Shown: in pieces, positions 54,743 through 63,569 of the stretch
Numbering within the stretch: position 1 is the stretch's first letter
Layout: each line of letters begins with the position of its first letter
Assembly: GCA_019359155.1 (NCBI GenBank)
Contig: JAHHHV010000080.1
Location: 31,881 to 95,880 of the forward strand
From: Pegethrix bostrychoides GSE-TBD4-15B
GTDB taxonomy: Bacteria > Cyanobacteriota > Cyanobacteriia > Elainellales > Elainellaceae
Length of the DNA: 64,000 nt
Reading direction: 5' to 3'
Program-made: the position numbers and the translations under genes
The notes under the pieces: generated by a model
Databases searched by the model: none
What the model saw: the letters and a program-made list of their open reading frames with translations, nothing else
Told to the model about the DNA's origin: nothing

Positions 54743-54811
54743 GATCTGATTTTGGCTAAAAGCGTTTCAACTGTTCCGTTCAATTCACGACATATTGGGA
54801 GAACACGAATC

Positions 54812-55111
54812 ATGGCAACACTAACTGGCTTGACATTTGGCGGTAAAGCTTGGACACCCAAATTTCTGGAGGCGATCGATCTGGCTCGCTGTATTGGCTG
54901 CGGCAGATGCCTCAAAACCTGCGGACGCGGGGTGATGGCCTTGCGGGGGCTGAACGAAGAGGGGGAATTTGTGGATGACGAAGAGGATGATGAAATTGAA
55001 CGCAAGGTGATGACCATTGCCAATGCCGCTAACTGCATCGGCTGCGAAGCCTGTTCTAGAGTTTGTCCTAAGAATTGTCAAACCCACAGCGAATTGGCCC
55101 TAATAGGCTAA
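54812..55111 (+). CDS. fdxB: FdxB, 2[4Fe-4S] ferredoxin III
   Basis: 99 residues from ATG 54812. [14 protein letters not shown] and [15 protein letters not shown] give two clusters, separated by an acidic insert ([11 protein letters not shown]). This is the nif-specific ferredoxin III family. It is the last nif gene in the window. Confidence 0.93.
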   Translation: MATLTGLTFGGKAWTPKFLEAIDLARCIGCGRCLKTCGRGVMALRGLNEEGEFVDDEEDDEIERKVMTIANAANCIGCEACSRVCPKNCQTHSELALIG

Positions 55112-55133
55112 GACTTAATCTGTAATAGCCAAG

Positions 55134-55205
55134 ACTTAATCTGACACTTTCTGTAAACTTATCACGTTTCTTAGTTTACGGTAATTACCATCTGTCAGAT
55201 TAAGT
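55134..55205. terminator. large hairpin between fdxB and convergent ccmK
   Basis: ACTTAATCTGACA (55134-55146) pairs with TGTCAGATTAAGT (55193-55205), with an inner GTAAACT/AGTTTAC stem. A partial direct repeat AAGACTTAATCTG lies at about 55110. Convergent genes flank it, so a bidirectional terminator is likely; an element end is an alternative. Confidence 0.6.
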
Positions 55206-55230
55206 TTGATCTATTGCAGATTAAGGGGTA

Positions 55231-55539
55231 TCACGCTCTAAATTGATGAACTGCCTCGGTGTAGCTAATAGGCAACACATATTCCAAATTTTCATTGGGG
55301 CGGGCAATAATGTGGGTTGATAGCACCTCACCGCCGTTGACTCGCTTAACAGATGCAATCCCAGCCTCCATAGAAGCCTGAACCGCTGATACATCGCCCC
55401 GAATAATCACCGTGACGCGGCCACTGCCAATTTTCTCATAGCCCACTAAAGTCACACTGGCCGCCTTCACCATAGCATCAGCAGCCTCGACGACCGCAGG
55501 AAAACCCCGGGTCTCAAGCATTCCAACAGCAATTGACAT
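55231..55539 (-). CDS. ccmK: CcmK-type carboxysome shell protein (BMC domain)
   Basis: 102 residues from ATG 55539. [23 protein letters not shown] and [16 protein letters not shown] are typical of CcmK hexamer proteins. Carboxysome operons are normally elsewhere, so this is an orphan paralogue, perhaps a variant facet that changes shell permeability. The region 55540-55608 in frame is not conserved. Confidence 0.92.
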   Translation of the reverse strand: MSIAVGMLETRGFPAVVEAADAMVKAASVTLVGYEKIGSGRVTVIIRGDVSAVQASMEAGIASVKRVNGGEVLSTHIIARPNENLEYVLPISYTEAVHQFRA

Positions 55540-55633
55540 CAATATTCCCCTGTATTTATGATATTTTCTTTTCCTTTGACAGACATCATCGGCATGTCTG
55601 CTAATCAAGCTTCATACTAACCTGTATTGCTAG

Positions 55634-56170
55634 TTAACTCACCATCTTTTTCGCTTTTCCTATCAGCGTTGAGTAATCAGCTGTGGGAGTTTGAGTTTGT
55701 TTGACTGTCTCAAAAAAGAAAGCAACGTTTTCTTCTGGTGTAGTATGTAGAATTCCTTGTCCAAGATTCATAATATGTCCTTTATTACCAGCTTTACGAA
55801 TAACCTCAATGGTTCGCTGCTGAATTAAATCGTGGGTTCCCAATAGCACAGAAGGATCAAGATTGCCCTGGACGGGTAATGGGGTCAAGATATCGGAGAA
55901 CATAATCACCCTATCCGGCTTGAAGGCATAGAAAGGTTGGAGGGAAATTTCTACTGCCAAATCAGGCGTTTCAGAACGTTCCTGAAATGATGGATATTTC
56001 TGACGCAGATCCCGATAAGCTTTCAGGTAGCGACCTGCCTGCCGCATAATCCAGATGGGAGGGCGATCAACAGGCAGGTTTCTGGCGGCGCGTAATAGGC
56101 GATCGTGAATCATTCCAGAGGCAGCACCTTTTTCTACCAAAGGTGCGCGATCAAAAGAAGTCAGCGTCAT
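55634..56170 (-). pseudogene. hemE: hemE with in-frame internal deletion
   Basis: 178 residues from ATG 56170 versus about 350 for uroporphyrinogen decarboxylase. The N-terminal part through [20 protein letters not shown] and [10 protein letters not shown] is intact. It then jumps to [12 protein letters not shown], which belongs near residue 280, so about 170-190 residues are gone without a frame break. [14 protein letters not shown] has Gln where the catalytic His is usual (NLGHGILP). An active hemE is expected elsewhere. TTG 56179 is an alternative start. Confidence 0.85.
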
Positions 56171-56190
56171 ACAGTTCAACTCAATGAATT

Positions 56191-56511
56191 TTATTCCAAC
56201 TTCTCCAGAGCATCCCGCACATCGACAAGATGATTGTTAAATACTTCCAAAGCGGCATCCAGAATCTTAAAAACGGCAGGGTCGCGAATAGAGTAGAATA
56301 CAAAGTTCCCTTGCTTGCGACTAGTCACCAAGTTCCGGCTCCGCAATACGGCTAATTGCTGCGAGATAGATGAGGGTTCCACTTCTAGCCACTCTGCGAT
56401 ATCGTTGACGCTGCGCTCTCCCACTCGTAGAGCATCTAGAATTTGAATCCGCACCGGATTAGACAATACCTTAAACAGATCAGATTTAAAGTGGCTGGCT
56501 TTGAAAGGCAT
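56191..56511 (-). CDS. ArsR/SmtB-type winged-helix regulator
   Basis: 106 residues. [40 protein letters not shown] and [17 protein letters not shown] fit ArsR family. It has no cysteine for the metal site alpha3/alpha5, so it may sense something other than a thiol-bound metal. It lies next to the hemE remnant; target unknown, though the sulP gene 3 kb away belongs to a family sometimes paired with it. Confidence 0.85.
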   Translation of the reverse strand: MPFKASHFKSDLFKVLSNPVRIQILDALRVGERSVNDIAEWLEVEPSSISQQLAVLRSRNLVTSRKQGNFVFYSIRDPAVFKILDAALEVFNNHLVDVRDALEKLE

Positions 56512-56600
56512 GTGATTGTTTGACTATCTTCAGAGCTTTATAGCTAGATTAACATTATGCTGTTCGCATATACTCATAAACGACTGGGAAAGTAGATGGC

Positions 56601-56882
56601 TTAAACAGGAGGCATTAGAGTATTAAGTTCCTGGCTGACGCGCTCGATAAACCCCTGCCACCGTTTCAAATTGTTGGAATCCGGCTGCTGGTGAAGTTTT
56701 AACAATTCGGGATCAGTATGGAGCAGCTTCGATTCATAGATGTCTAAGGTCTGCTGAATTTGATCAAATTGATCTGTGAGATCTCTGATGGCATCTGCGA
56801 GTTCAACAACTGCGTCAAACTGCTCTTCTAACGAATCTGTAAGAGAATGGCTATCGTGAGCGGCTAGAGGGTTTTGAGGCAT
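56601..56882 (-). CDS. hypothetical coiled-coil protein
   Basis: 93 residues. SLTDSLEEQFDAVVELADAI and LTDQFDQIQQTLDIYESKLL suggest a coiled coil. No domain recognised. Stands alone between the ArsR gene and the MBL pair. Confidence 0.55.
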   Translation of the reverse strand: MPQNPLAAHDSHSLTDSLEEQFDAVVELADAIRDLTDQFDQIQQTLDIYESKLLHTDPELLKLHQQPDSNNLKRWQGFIERVSQELNTLMPPV

Positions 56883-56980
56883 AGAGGCGAAGAGAATTCA
56901 ACTCAGAATCTGTCTGCAATCATAAATGGCCATTTCAGTTTGGTGACAACTCGTAATACCGTTGCGAATGCCTCCGTTGT

Positions 56981-57817
56981 CTAGTATTGATAAGCTTTCC
57001 GTTGGGTTTTCACCTGCCGTATTCGATCCAAACATTTTGAGATCGTGATGGTTCCGTCATCATGAGTGGTCAATAGTTTCTGATCACAGACACTTTCTGA
57101 GCAGCCCTTGGCATGTTTCTGATATTGATTCAGCATATTGGGTGAAACTCGCTGGTTCATTTCATTGGAAATAATAATGATCTCAGGTCTACAGTAATCA
57201 AACACTTCTGGATAATAGCTTTCTTCTCGACCATGATTGGCCGCGACAAACATATTGACATGCCGCAGGCGACGGCAGAATTCATTATCTTTGAGTAGTG
57301 CCTGCCATCCTGCCACTTCTAGATCTCCAGGAAAAACGATTTGGATATCTCCATAGGAGGCGAACGTGACCAAACTGAGGTTGTGAGCATCCTGAAAGTC
57401 GGGTTGACGATTCCAGAAAAAGGAAAAATCGATCCCGTGAATTTTCATAGAATGACTGACTTTAGGAGAGCGTGAATTTCGGTCTGCGGTTAGCACATTG
57501 CTAAACCGTTGATTTGCCAGAGCTAATTCATGGAATTGATTGGTGTCAAGGGAGGGATTTGCCACCAAGAAATGAACGGCTAGTCCGTCGATTAACGTTT
57601 GTCTGAGGAAATCAGATAGCCCTGCCAGATGTTCTTCGCCGTAAGCCGGAACAATCACACAATCGAGAGAAGTACAGCGCTCTTGGAGTAGGTGTCTTGA
57701 AGGGTTAAATCCACTACGAGTACTGTAACCAAAATCAATCAGAATTGTATGATGATCGCCGGTGCTAAGAGCGGCACAGAACCCGTGGTCAATGTCAAAA
57801 ATCTTGATGTCTAACAT
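56981..57817 (-). CDS. MBL-fold-like protein (ComEC C-terminal type), degenerate metal site, paralogue 1
   Basis: 278 residues. MLDIKIFDIDHGFCAAL, ILIDFGYS, VIVPAYGEEHLAGL, IVFPGDLEVAGWQALL and MFVAANHGRE follow the order of motifs in metallo-beta-lactamase domains of ComEC. The usual HxHxDH is replaced (YGEEHL), so metal catalysis is doubtful. Its neighbour is a paralogue with the same layout. Confidence 0.7.
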   Translation of the reverse strand: MLDIKIFDIDHGFCAALSTGDHHTILIDFGYSTRSGFNPSRHLLQERCTSLDCVIVPAYGEEHLAGLSDFLRQTLIDGLAVHFLVANPSLDTNQFHELALANQRFSNVLTADRNSRSPKVSHSMKIHGIDFSFFWNRQPDFQDAHNLSLVTFASYGDIQIVFPGDLEVAGWQALLKDNEFCRRLRHVNMFVAANHGREESYYPEVFDYCRPEIIIISNEMNQRVSPNMLNQYQKHAKGCSESVCDQKLLTTHDDGTITISKCLDRIRQVKTQRKAYQY

Positions 57818-57844
57818 TTTCTGCTCCGAGTGAAATGGTTTGCG

Positions 57845-58732
57845 TTATGGATTGCCTGGATTGCTTACTTCTACCTGATGGGTTTCAGATGGTTGCAACT
57901 GATACGTCTCAGATCGTTCGGTAATCACCTGTGCAAGACTATTTGAGGACTGTTGAATTGTGACCATTCCAACATTTTGGGTTGTTAGGACTTTGAACTG
58001 CCCTGATCGGTGAACCCTCTGCAATTGGCGTCTATACTGACGTGCTGCGCTAGGAGCAGTCTGATGATGATTGTGGTTAGCAACGATGATTAAATTAGGA
58101 TTGCAGTAGTTAAATACCTCTGAGCAGTAGCCCTCTACCTGTCCATAATGAGAGGCAACCAGAACATTGACCTGGCAGAGCTGTTCACGAAATTTAGCAT
58201 TTCGCAGTAGAGTCCGCCAGCCTTCTGCTTTTAGGTTCCCAGGAAACAGAATATTTACTCCTTTAGAGGATAGAAACGTGACCAGACTGAGATTAGAAAA
58301 ATCAAGGAACTCCGGATACGTATTCCAGAAGAAGGAAAGTTTTGCGTCGCCTAAATGAACTGTACGTTCTACAGAACTAAAGCGCTCACAAACGTCATTT
58401 AAGAACCTGAGTATATGGCGCGTCTGAAAATTTCGAGTAATAAGTTCGGGTAAACTGCTGCGATCAATAAATGGATTCACTAGCAAATGATCAATCGTGA
58501 AGCAGTTGCTCAAAGAATGCCCGACTAGATCATAGAAGCCTGTCAAACTACCCTCGGTGAAAGTGGGCATAATTAGGTAATTCAGGCGACGGATCGAATT
58601 GCCAAACAAGTATCGTATTGGGAAAAAGCCGCTGCGAGAGTGGTAGCCACAGTCAATCAGAATCTGATAATCATTGTTTTGAATCGCTGCACAGAACCCA
58701 TGATCGACCTCAAAAATTTTAATGTTTAGCAT
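57845..58732 (-). CDS. MBL-fold-like protein (ComEC C-terminal type), degenerate metal site, paralogue 2
   Basis: 295 residues. MLNIKIFEVDHGFCAAIQ, ILIDCGYHSRSGF, LIMPTFTEGSLTG, ILFPGNLKAEGWRTLL and VLVASHYGQ align with paralogue 1. The catalytic motif is even further from HxHxDH. They are 27 bases apart, a tandem duplication. Confidence 0.7.
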   Translation of the reverse strand: MLNIKIFEVDHGFCAAIQNNDYQILIDCGYHSRSGFFPIRYLFGNSIRRLNYLIMPTFTEGSLTGFYDLVGHSLSNCFTIDHLLVNPFIDRSSLPELITRNFQTRHILRFLNDVCERFSSVERTVHLGDAKLSFFWNTYPEFLDFSNLSLVTFLSSKGVNILFPGNLKAEGWRTLLRNAKFREQLCQVNVLVASHYGQVEGYCSEVFNYCNPNLIIVANHNHHQTAPSAARQYRRQLQRVHRSGQFKVLTTQNVGMVTIQQSSNSLAQVITERSETYQLQPSETHQVEVSNPGNP

Positions 58733-58864
58733 TTGGCTACTCTGGATGAGAAAGTTTGATTCTGGTTCTCTACTGATAGACCTTGTGTTTTTGAAGAATT
58801 ACTGGCCGTGAGTCAGCGCGACTAAAGCGACTCGTAATTGTTTTATGCAGCAATCAGAACTCGA

Positions 58865-59116
58865 TCACAAATCCTGATACTCAGCGTCCCTCTGGTTCTG
58901 TATATCGCGGCTAGTAGTTATAGAATCATCGAAGACAACTTCGTAGGATGCAGTCGGATGCGTCCGGTTTAGAAACTGTACACGAGCCTCCGCTTCTGAA
59001 CAAGTAGAGAAATGCGCCAGAACAATGCTTTGAAAATTAGAGAGATGGCGAACGACACACCAACGGTGATATGAGCGTTCGTTACGGTTCAAAAGGCGTC
59101 GCTGGGGATAATTCAT
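58865..59116 (-). CDS. hypothetical small protein
   Basis: 83 residues. YHRWCVVRHLSNFQSIVLAH and ARVQFLNRTHPTASYEVVFD suggest a small alpha/beta domain. No known family seen. It lies upstream of the MBL pair on the same strand, 132 bp away. Confidence 0.5.
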   Translation of the reverse strand: MNYPQRRLLNRNERSYHRWCVVRHLSNFQSIVLAHFSTCSEAEARVQFLNRTHPTASYEVVFDDSITTSRDIQNQRDAEYQDL

Positions 59117-59444
59117 CTCGGCTGATTGGGTTTATCCAGAGAAGAGAGATCTATAGGCATTCGCTGGAAGTAAGAGCAATGCCCATCGGGAATGGCCGTT
59201 GCAGCCGAAAGAACCTTCCTGACCGGCAAGCCTTGTCACACCTTAGCATAAGTGCTAGTCTATATGCAAGACTTTGTAGATTCTCAGATATAGAGATATA
59301 AAGTTACAAAGGTTGTTAGACTTTGTTGTTAGACATTAAATGGGCCCTTCAAGCCAAGTCATTTCAAGGCAGCACTTTGAAGAGTGTTGTCTAGTCCAGT
59401 GCTGATTCAGATCTTGGATACGCTGCGGCGTGGAGTTGAATCTA
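59117..59444. other. intergenic region upstream of sulP
   Basis: 328 bp. AT-rich part at 59235-59345 may carry the promoter (AAGTTACAAAGG, GTTAGACTTTGTTGTTAGACA direct repeat of GTTAGAC at 59314 and 59328). An ORF of 76 codons here lacks support. Confidence 0.5.
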
Positions 59445-61097
59445 ATGAGACTTATAAATAAGTTCAGTGGTGATCTGCAAGTTTGGGCAAGGCGTTCTTT
59501 AGCGCACTGGCGCGGTGACTTAACAGGGGGAATAACTGCTGCTGTAGTTGCCCTGCCTCTGGCTCTGGCGTTTGCGGTCGCGAGTGGGGTAGACCCGAAA
59601 GCAGGGCTTTATACTGCGATTGTTGCAGGAATTATCGCCGCCGTTTTTGGTGGATCTCCCGTTCAGATAACGGGGCCAACTGGCGCGATGGCTGTTGTTC
59701 TGGTCGGGATTGTTGCCAAGTATGGCATTGAGCAAGTCTGGATTGCTGGGGTGATGGCAGGTATCATCCAGATTGCGCTGGGGGTTGCCAAACTCGGTCG
59801 ATTAGTGAAATTTATTCCCTATCCCGTCACCGCCGGTTTTACGAATGGCATTGCGGTGATTATTTTTTGCGGACAGTTGAATAACTTCTTTGGGCTGCAA
59901 TTACCTCGTAGCGAATATTTTCTGCCCGGATTGTGGCAGACCGTGATGCATCTAGAGGGGTTGAATTGGGCATCTGTCGGCTTGGCAACGGTCGTGATTG
60001 TGATCAAGCTTTTCTGGGCACGAATTACCACAACCGTACCGGGTTCGCTCGTGGGATTGGTGCTAGCAACCATGATTTCTGCTTTCTTTCACCTGAATGT
60101 TCCCACGATTGGTGCGATTCCCCAGTCTTTACCGTTGCCCCAATCGATTCCTCATTGGAATGATTTTGGGCTAATTCGAGAACTGATTAATCCAGCCTTA
60201 GCGTTGGCGGCATTGGGCAGTATTGAGTCGTTGCTGTCGGCAGTGGTCGCAGACGGCATGACCGTGAGTGACAAGCACAACAGTGATCGCGAGTTGATTG
60301 GTCAAGGTCTAGCAAATATGGTGGTGCCCTTCTTTGGCGGTATTCCGGCAACAGGAGCGATCGCTCGCACCGCTGTTAACCTGCGCTCAGGTGGCAGAAC
60401 CCGCCTATCTGGTGTCATTCATGGGGTTACCCTTGCCATTATTGTGCTCACATTAGCACCGTTAGCTGCTCAAGTACCTCTGGCAGCCCTAGCAGGTATT
60501 CTGATGGTGACGAGTGTGCGGATGATTGAGTGGGAAGCAATCGGCTTGCTGATGCGGGCAACCTATTCTGACTTTGGGGTGATGATTCTGACCTGGGCAG
60601 TCACCATTTTCTTTGACTTGGTACTAGCGGTAGAAATTGGACTGATTGCGGCAGGGGCATTGTTCATCAAACGAATGAGTGATCTCAATTTGGCCAGGAT
60701 TCCTGAAACAGAAGCGTTTCCACCGGGTGTGCCGCTTGAGTTAAGCAAACAAATTGCCGTCTATCGGGTGGATGGACCTGTATTTTTCGGGGCTGCTGAA
60801 CGATTTGTTACCTTCTTGCGCGATGAGCCTGACGTGAAGTATCTGATTCTGCGGATGCGGTTTGTGCCCAACATGGATACGACTGGATTAGTTGCGCTAG
60901 AAGACATTTACCGTGATTTAAAGCGGCATGGGTGTCATCTTCTTTTGACAGGCTTGCAGCCGGAAGTCCAGGCATTGTTAGACCGGAGTGGATTGCTGGA
61001 CAAGATTGGCAGAGATAATTGCTTTGAAACAACTGATGCAGCAATTTGTGCCTTAACGCCGACGGAAATCAGTTGTCCACTTCCTCTGGTTCGATGA
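59445..61097 (+). CDS. SulP-family anion transporter with STAS domain
   Basis: 550 residues from ATG 59445, preceded by GGAG; GTG 59430 is an alternative. DLTGGITAAVVALPLALAFAV is the SulP start; about 10-14 membrane segments follow, then a cytosolic STAS domain from about 440 (IAVYRVDGPVFFGAAERF, MDTTGLVALEDIY). The substrate may be sulfate, or bicarbonate as for BicA; sequence by eye does not decide. An orphan CcmK gene 4 kb away makes bicarbonate attractive. Confidence 0.88.
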   Translation: MRLINKFSGDLQVWARRSLAHWRGDLTGGITAAVVALPLALAFAVASGVDPKAGLYTAIVAGIIAAVFGGSPVQITGPTGAMAVVLVGIVAKYGIEQVWIAGVMAGIIQIALGVAKLGRLVKFIPYPVTAGFTNGIAVIIFCGQLNNFFGLQLPRSEYFLPGLWQTVMHLEGLNWASVGLATVVIVIKLFWARITTTVPGSLVGLVLATMISAFFHLNVPTIGAIPQSLPLPQSIPHWNDFGLIRELINPALALAALGSIESLLSAVVADGMTVSDKHNSDRELIGQGLANMVVPFFGGIPATGAIARTAVNLRSGGRTRLSGVIHGVTLAIIVLTLAPLAAQVPLAALAGILMVTSVRMIEWEAIGLLMRATYSDFGVMILTWAVTIFFDLVLAVEIGLIAAGALFIKRMSDLNLARIPETEAFPPGVPLELSKQIAVYRVDGPVFFGAAERFVTFLRDEPDVKYLILRMRFVPNMDTTGLVALEDIYRDLKRHGCHLLLTGLQPEVQALLDRSGLLDKIGRDNCFETTDAAICALTPTEISCPLPLVR

Positions 61098-61185
61098 GTC
61101 CAGCTGTCTCGGTTAGTTTATCAGAAGAACTCGTGGGCACCAGAGATTAATTTTTCATCAAATTTACTAGAGGTTTTTTGTTTTG

Positions 61186-61449
61186 ATGGTGAAATTTGCC
61201 AGCAGTTTAATTCAAAGTCCAGATGGGCGATCGCAGTGGATTGATCCAGAGAGTGAGTTTTTGCAGAGGATGCAGCGACGATTGATCGAACTGAGTCAGC
61301 ACATTCAGGATCTCCAAAATTCTGGTCAAGCAAAAACGTCTGAAATGGAGTGGTTAGCGCTCCACCTGCACCTATCGATTATCAAAGCCCTGATTGCAGA
61401 AAGGCTTGAACAATTGAACGAATTGACAACGTATGGGACGCGCTCCTAA
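61186..61449 (+). CDS. hypothetical small helical protein
   Basis: 87 residues from ATG 61186. QRRLIELSQHIQDLQNSGQA and LHLSIIKALIAERLEQLNEL are amphipathic helices. It follows sulP by 88 bp and may be co-transcribed. Function unknown. Confidence 0.6.
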   Translation: MVKFASSLIQSPDGRSQWIDPESEFLQRMQRRLIELSQHIQDLQNSGQAKTSEMEWLALHLHLSIIKALIAERLEQLNELTTYGTRS

Positions 61450-61511
61450 TTCAGCGCAGATTAAATCTTGTCATTGCGGTCAGAGCCATCAAGGTGCTTG
61501 CCATTGGTTTC

Positions 61512-61560
61512 GGCGATCGCTCCTCCCCAGTTGGCGCTTCGCGTAGCGTCCCCTTGGGAA
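61512..61560. repeat. cyanobacterial intergenic palindrome with HIP1
   Basis: GGCGATCGC (HIP1) at 61512 and CGCTTCGCGTAGCG at about 61535, flanked by CCCAG...CTTGGG. This looks like the short interspersed repeats found in many cyanobacterial genomes. Confidence 0.5.
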
Positions 61561-61735
61561 TCGGATTTCCTCTTCTACCAATTACTCAGTCGGCTAGAGC
61601 CGCAGACCATTCAGCAAAGCGTTAGTACTAATTTTAAGTGAAATCGCACGAATCAAGGAGAAGTAGTTTCTACAATTTTCAATATGAAAACCACTCAGTC
61701 AACATAGTCAGTTTAATAAAGTGAGATTAAATTAA

Positions 61736-61990
61736 ATGCAAAAGATTATTCGTCGGGAGTCTCTACAGCGGTTTTATGGCAGAGGGGTTCATCTCTATGG
61801 ACAGGGAATTGAGTGTCAGGGATGGTTTATCGTGCCGTTTACTTCTGGGCAGTTTTACACAACAAGCTGTTTTTGCCCAAAGGGAAAACGTTACATCAGT
61901 TGGAGTCAATATTCGAGTTTAGAAGAGGCGATCGCAGCAGGTCGTCTATTTGTGCTACGTCGAGTTCGGGAGATGGCTGCTATCCTTTGA
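61736..61990 (+). CDS. hypothetical protein, tandem paralogue 1
   Basis: 84 residues. RFYGRGVHLYGQGIECQGWF and FYTTSCFCPKGKRYISWSQY align with the next gene. Four aromatic positions and a SCF motif are conserved between the two. Function unknown. Confidence 0.65.
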   Translation: MQKIIRRESLQRFYGRGVHLYGQGIECQGWFIVPFTSGQFYTTSCFCPKGKRYISWSQYSSLEEAIAAGRLFVLRRVREMAAIL

Positions 61991-61996
61991 GGTGTT

Positions 61997-62269
61997 ATGA
62001 CACAGAGCACAGATTCAGATTTACTCAGACATATGTATGGAAACGGTATTCATCTCTATACTTCTGGAGTTCTACATGAAGGTTGGTGGATTGTCCCACT
62101 AGACTGGGGCAGTGGTTCTTATACCGCTTCCTGTTTTGATCCGCGTGGGATGCGCTATCCCAGTTGGCATCACCATCCCAGTATTGAAAAGGCGATTGCT
62201 GCCGGACATGAGTTCGTGGATCATAAAATCCTTGAATTCCCGTTTGCTCCATCAAATCTAACGTACTAA
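61997..62269 (+). CDS. hypothetical protein, tandem paralogue 2
   Basis: 90 residues. HMYGNGIHLYTSGVLHEGWW and SYTASCFDPRGMRYPSWHHH match paralogue 1 at the same spacing. Six bases separate the genes, so they form an operon made by tandem duplication. Confidence 0.65.
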   Translation: MTQSTDSDLLRHMYGNGIHLYTSGVLHEGWWIVPLDWGSGSYTASCFDPRGMRYPSWHHHPSIEKAIAAGHEFVDHKILEFPFAPSNLTY

Positions 62270-62342
62270 ATCTAAAGTAATAAGGAAATTTCTAGCATTG
62301 AAATTCACTGGGTGCATCAACTGTGTGAGCATAGGTTACTTC

Positions 62343-62561
62343 CTATTTTCCCACTTCAATAACCAAATCATTACCTTTTTCAGAACGATCGTAAACGATT
62401 GCCATCAAGGGTGCGTTCTGAATCAGCTCTTCGTCACCGAGATTTGAACTGATGCTTTCAGTCAAAATGTGTCGCCCGCGGTTGTCCTCTGAAAACTGAT
62501 CGAAGAAATCACCCTACTGATTACGAGGCAGAGATTCAGTAATATCGATTTTGCTTATCAT
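62343..62561 (-). pseudogene. DUF5335-like gene broken by an early stop
   Basis: A 73-codon frame from ATG 62561 contains a TAG at 62514-62516 (codon 16) and otherwise runs to TAG 62343. After the stop it reads GDFFDQFSEDNRGRHILTES and LGDEELIQNAPLMAIVYDRS, ending NDLVIEVGK, a pattern of the DUF5335 family. The frame is coding-like throughout except for the amber codon. Confidence 0.65.
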
Positions 62562-62580
62562 ATCGCTTCTGAGTGGAAAA

Positions 62581-62769
62581 TTAGTAATTAGAGCTGGATA
62601 GAAGATCTGCTAGGTTTGGAATGCTTTGAGCATCATGTAAGTTAACCTGCAAGCTCATAGGTTTATCAGGCAGCTTTTCGTGTTTGTAGTGCCCAGCGTA
62701 TCCCGGAGCGGCCTGGTTTTGCAGATGGAGATTGCGGTTCACAAACAAATTCTCCTGGTTACTCATCAT
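62581..62769 (-). CDS. hypothetical small protein
   Basis: 62 residues. His- and Asn-rich, with NLHLQNQAAPGYAGHYKHEK and no clear fold. Weak ribosome site. It lies between the DUF5335-like remnant and the PNPOx-like gene, same strand; could be a short stress-type gene or chance. Confidence 0.35.
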   Translation of the reverse strand: MMSNQENLFVNRNLHLQNQAAPGYAGHYKHEKLPDKPMSLQVNLHDAQSIPNLADLLSSSNY

Positions 62770-62792
62770 GCTCTGACCACGGCCTTCATTTT

Positions 62793-63242
62793 TTACCGAC
62801 TGCTCGCTCCATCCGTTGTGCGTCCACTCATTTCGCTGTCGTGAACGCGATAGATTGTAATCATCTCTGAACGCCCGTCAGAGTCGATCCAGGTGCGATT
62901 AATCGCTGGAGAAAGCGTTGGATTCTGCGCTTTGATAAATTTCATCGCCTGCTCGATATCTCGCTGCTCACTGAGGCGCTCGGCTCGACCCGACACAATG
63001 ACGCTGCGCCAATGTAGCGGATCGTGGATTTCTTCAACTTGCAGGCAGATCTCTGGATTTGCGTCGATGTCATGCGTCTTCATGCCTTCAGTTGTAAACA
63101 GGTAGATGTCTGTGTCTTGAAGGTGATAATGCATTGGCATTACGCAAGGTTTACCGTCATGGATGAAGCCCAGATGCCCGTATCCAACCTGCTGTAGGAA
63201 GCCTTGGATTTCTTTATGTCCCATTTCATCAATATCTAACAT
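62793..63242 (-). CDS. pyridoxamine-5'-phosphate oxidase-like flavin-binding protein
   Basis: 149 residues. FLQQVGYGHLGFIHDGKPCV, LFTTEGMKTHDIDANPEICL and WRSVIVSGRAERL fit the split-barrel PNPOx-like family that binds FMN, F420 or heme. Substrate unknown. GGAGAG precedes ATG 63242. Confidence 0.8.
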   Translation of the reverse strand: MLDIDEMGHKEIQGFLQQVGYGHLGFIHDGKPCVMPMHYHLQDTDIYLFTTEGMKTHDIDANPEICLQVEEIHDPLHWRSVIVSGRAERLSEQRDIEQAMKFIKAQNPTLSPAINRTWIDSDGRSEMITIYRVHDSEMSGRTTDGASSR

Positions 63243-63398
63243 TGGGACTCTCCTAAAGATCTAGCGATTGTAAATTAGAGAATTCTAGGGTGGGAGGCTT
63301 TCCAATTCGAGTTGTAGAACGCCGATCATGTTTGTTCTACTACGGTCGTTCAAAAATCTCTATCGGCATCGCACTGAGCTGCCAATTTCCTGCTTCTG

Positions 63399-63569
63399 CT
63401 ACTTTTTAGAATTTGGATCGCCTTTGTAGGATTGGGTGCCTGTTTTGGGATAATTGTCTGTGCTAGGGCTGAAAATCCGCGCAGCCGCACCAAAGACGTA
63501 GTCAGAGGACATTCGGAGCGTATTCCACAGGCGACTGAAAATTCCTTTGCGATGGGTAGGCATAATCAT
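63399..63569 (-). CDS. 56-residue small basic protein
   Basis: ATG 63569 follows AAGGAGAGC. The product begins MIMPTHRKGIFSRLWNTLRM and continues SSDYVFGAAARIFSPSTDNY, ending in PKTGTQSYKGDPNSKK. The FSRLWN and DNYP segments look conserved in small cyanobacterial proteins, from memory and not verified. The plus-strand frame over the same DNA was rejected. Confidence 0.6.
   Translation of the reverse strand: MIMPTHRKGIFSRLWNTLRMSSDYVFGAAARIFSPSTDNYPKTGTQSYKGDPNSKK

Noticed and set aside
59071..59301. 76-codon plus-strand frame before sulP
   Set aside because: It overlaps a minus-strand gene start, has basic random composition and no ribosome site.
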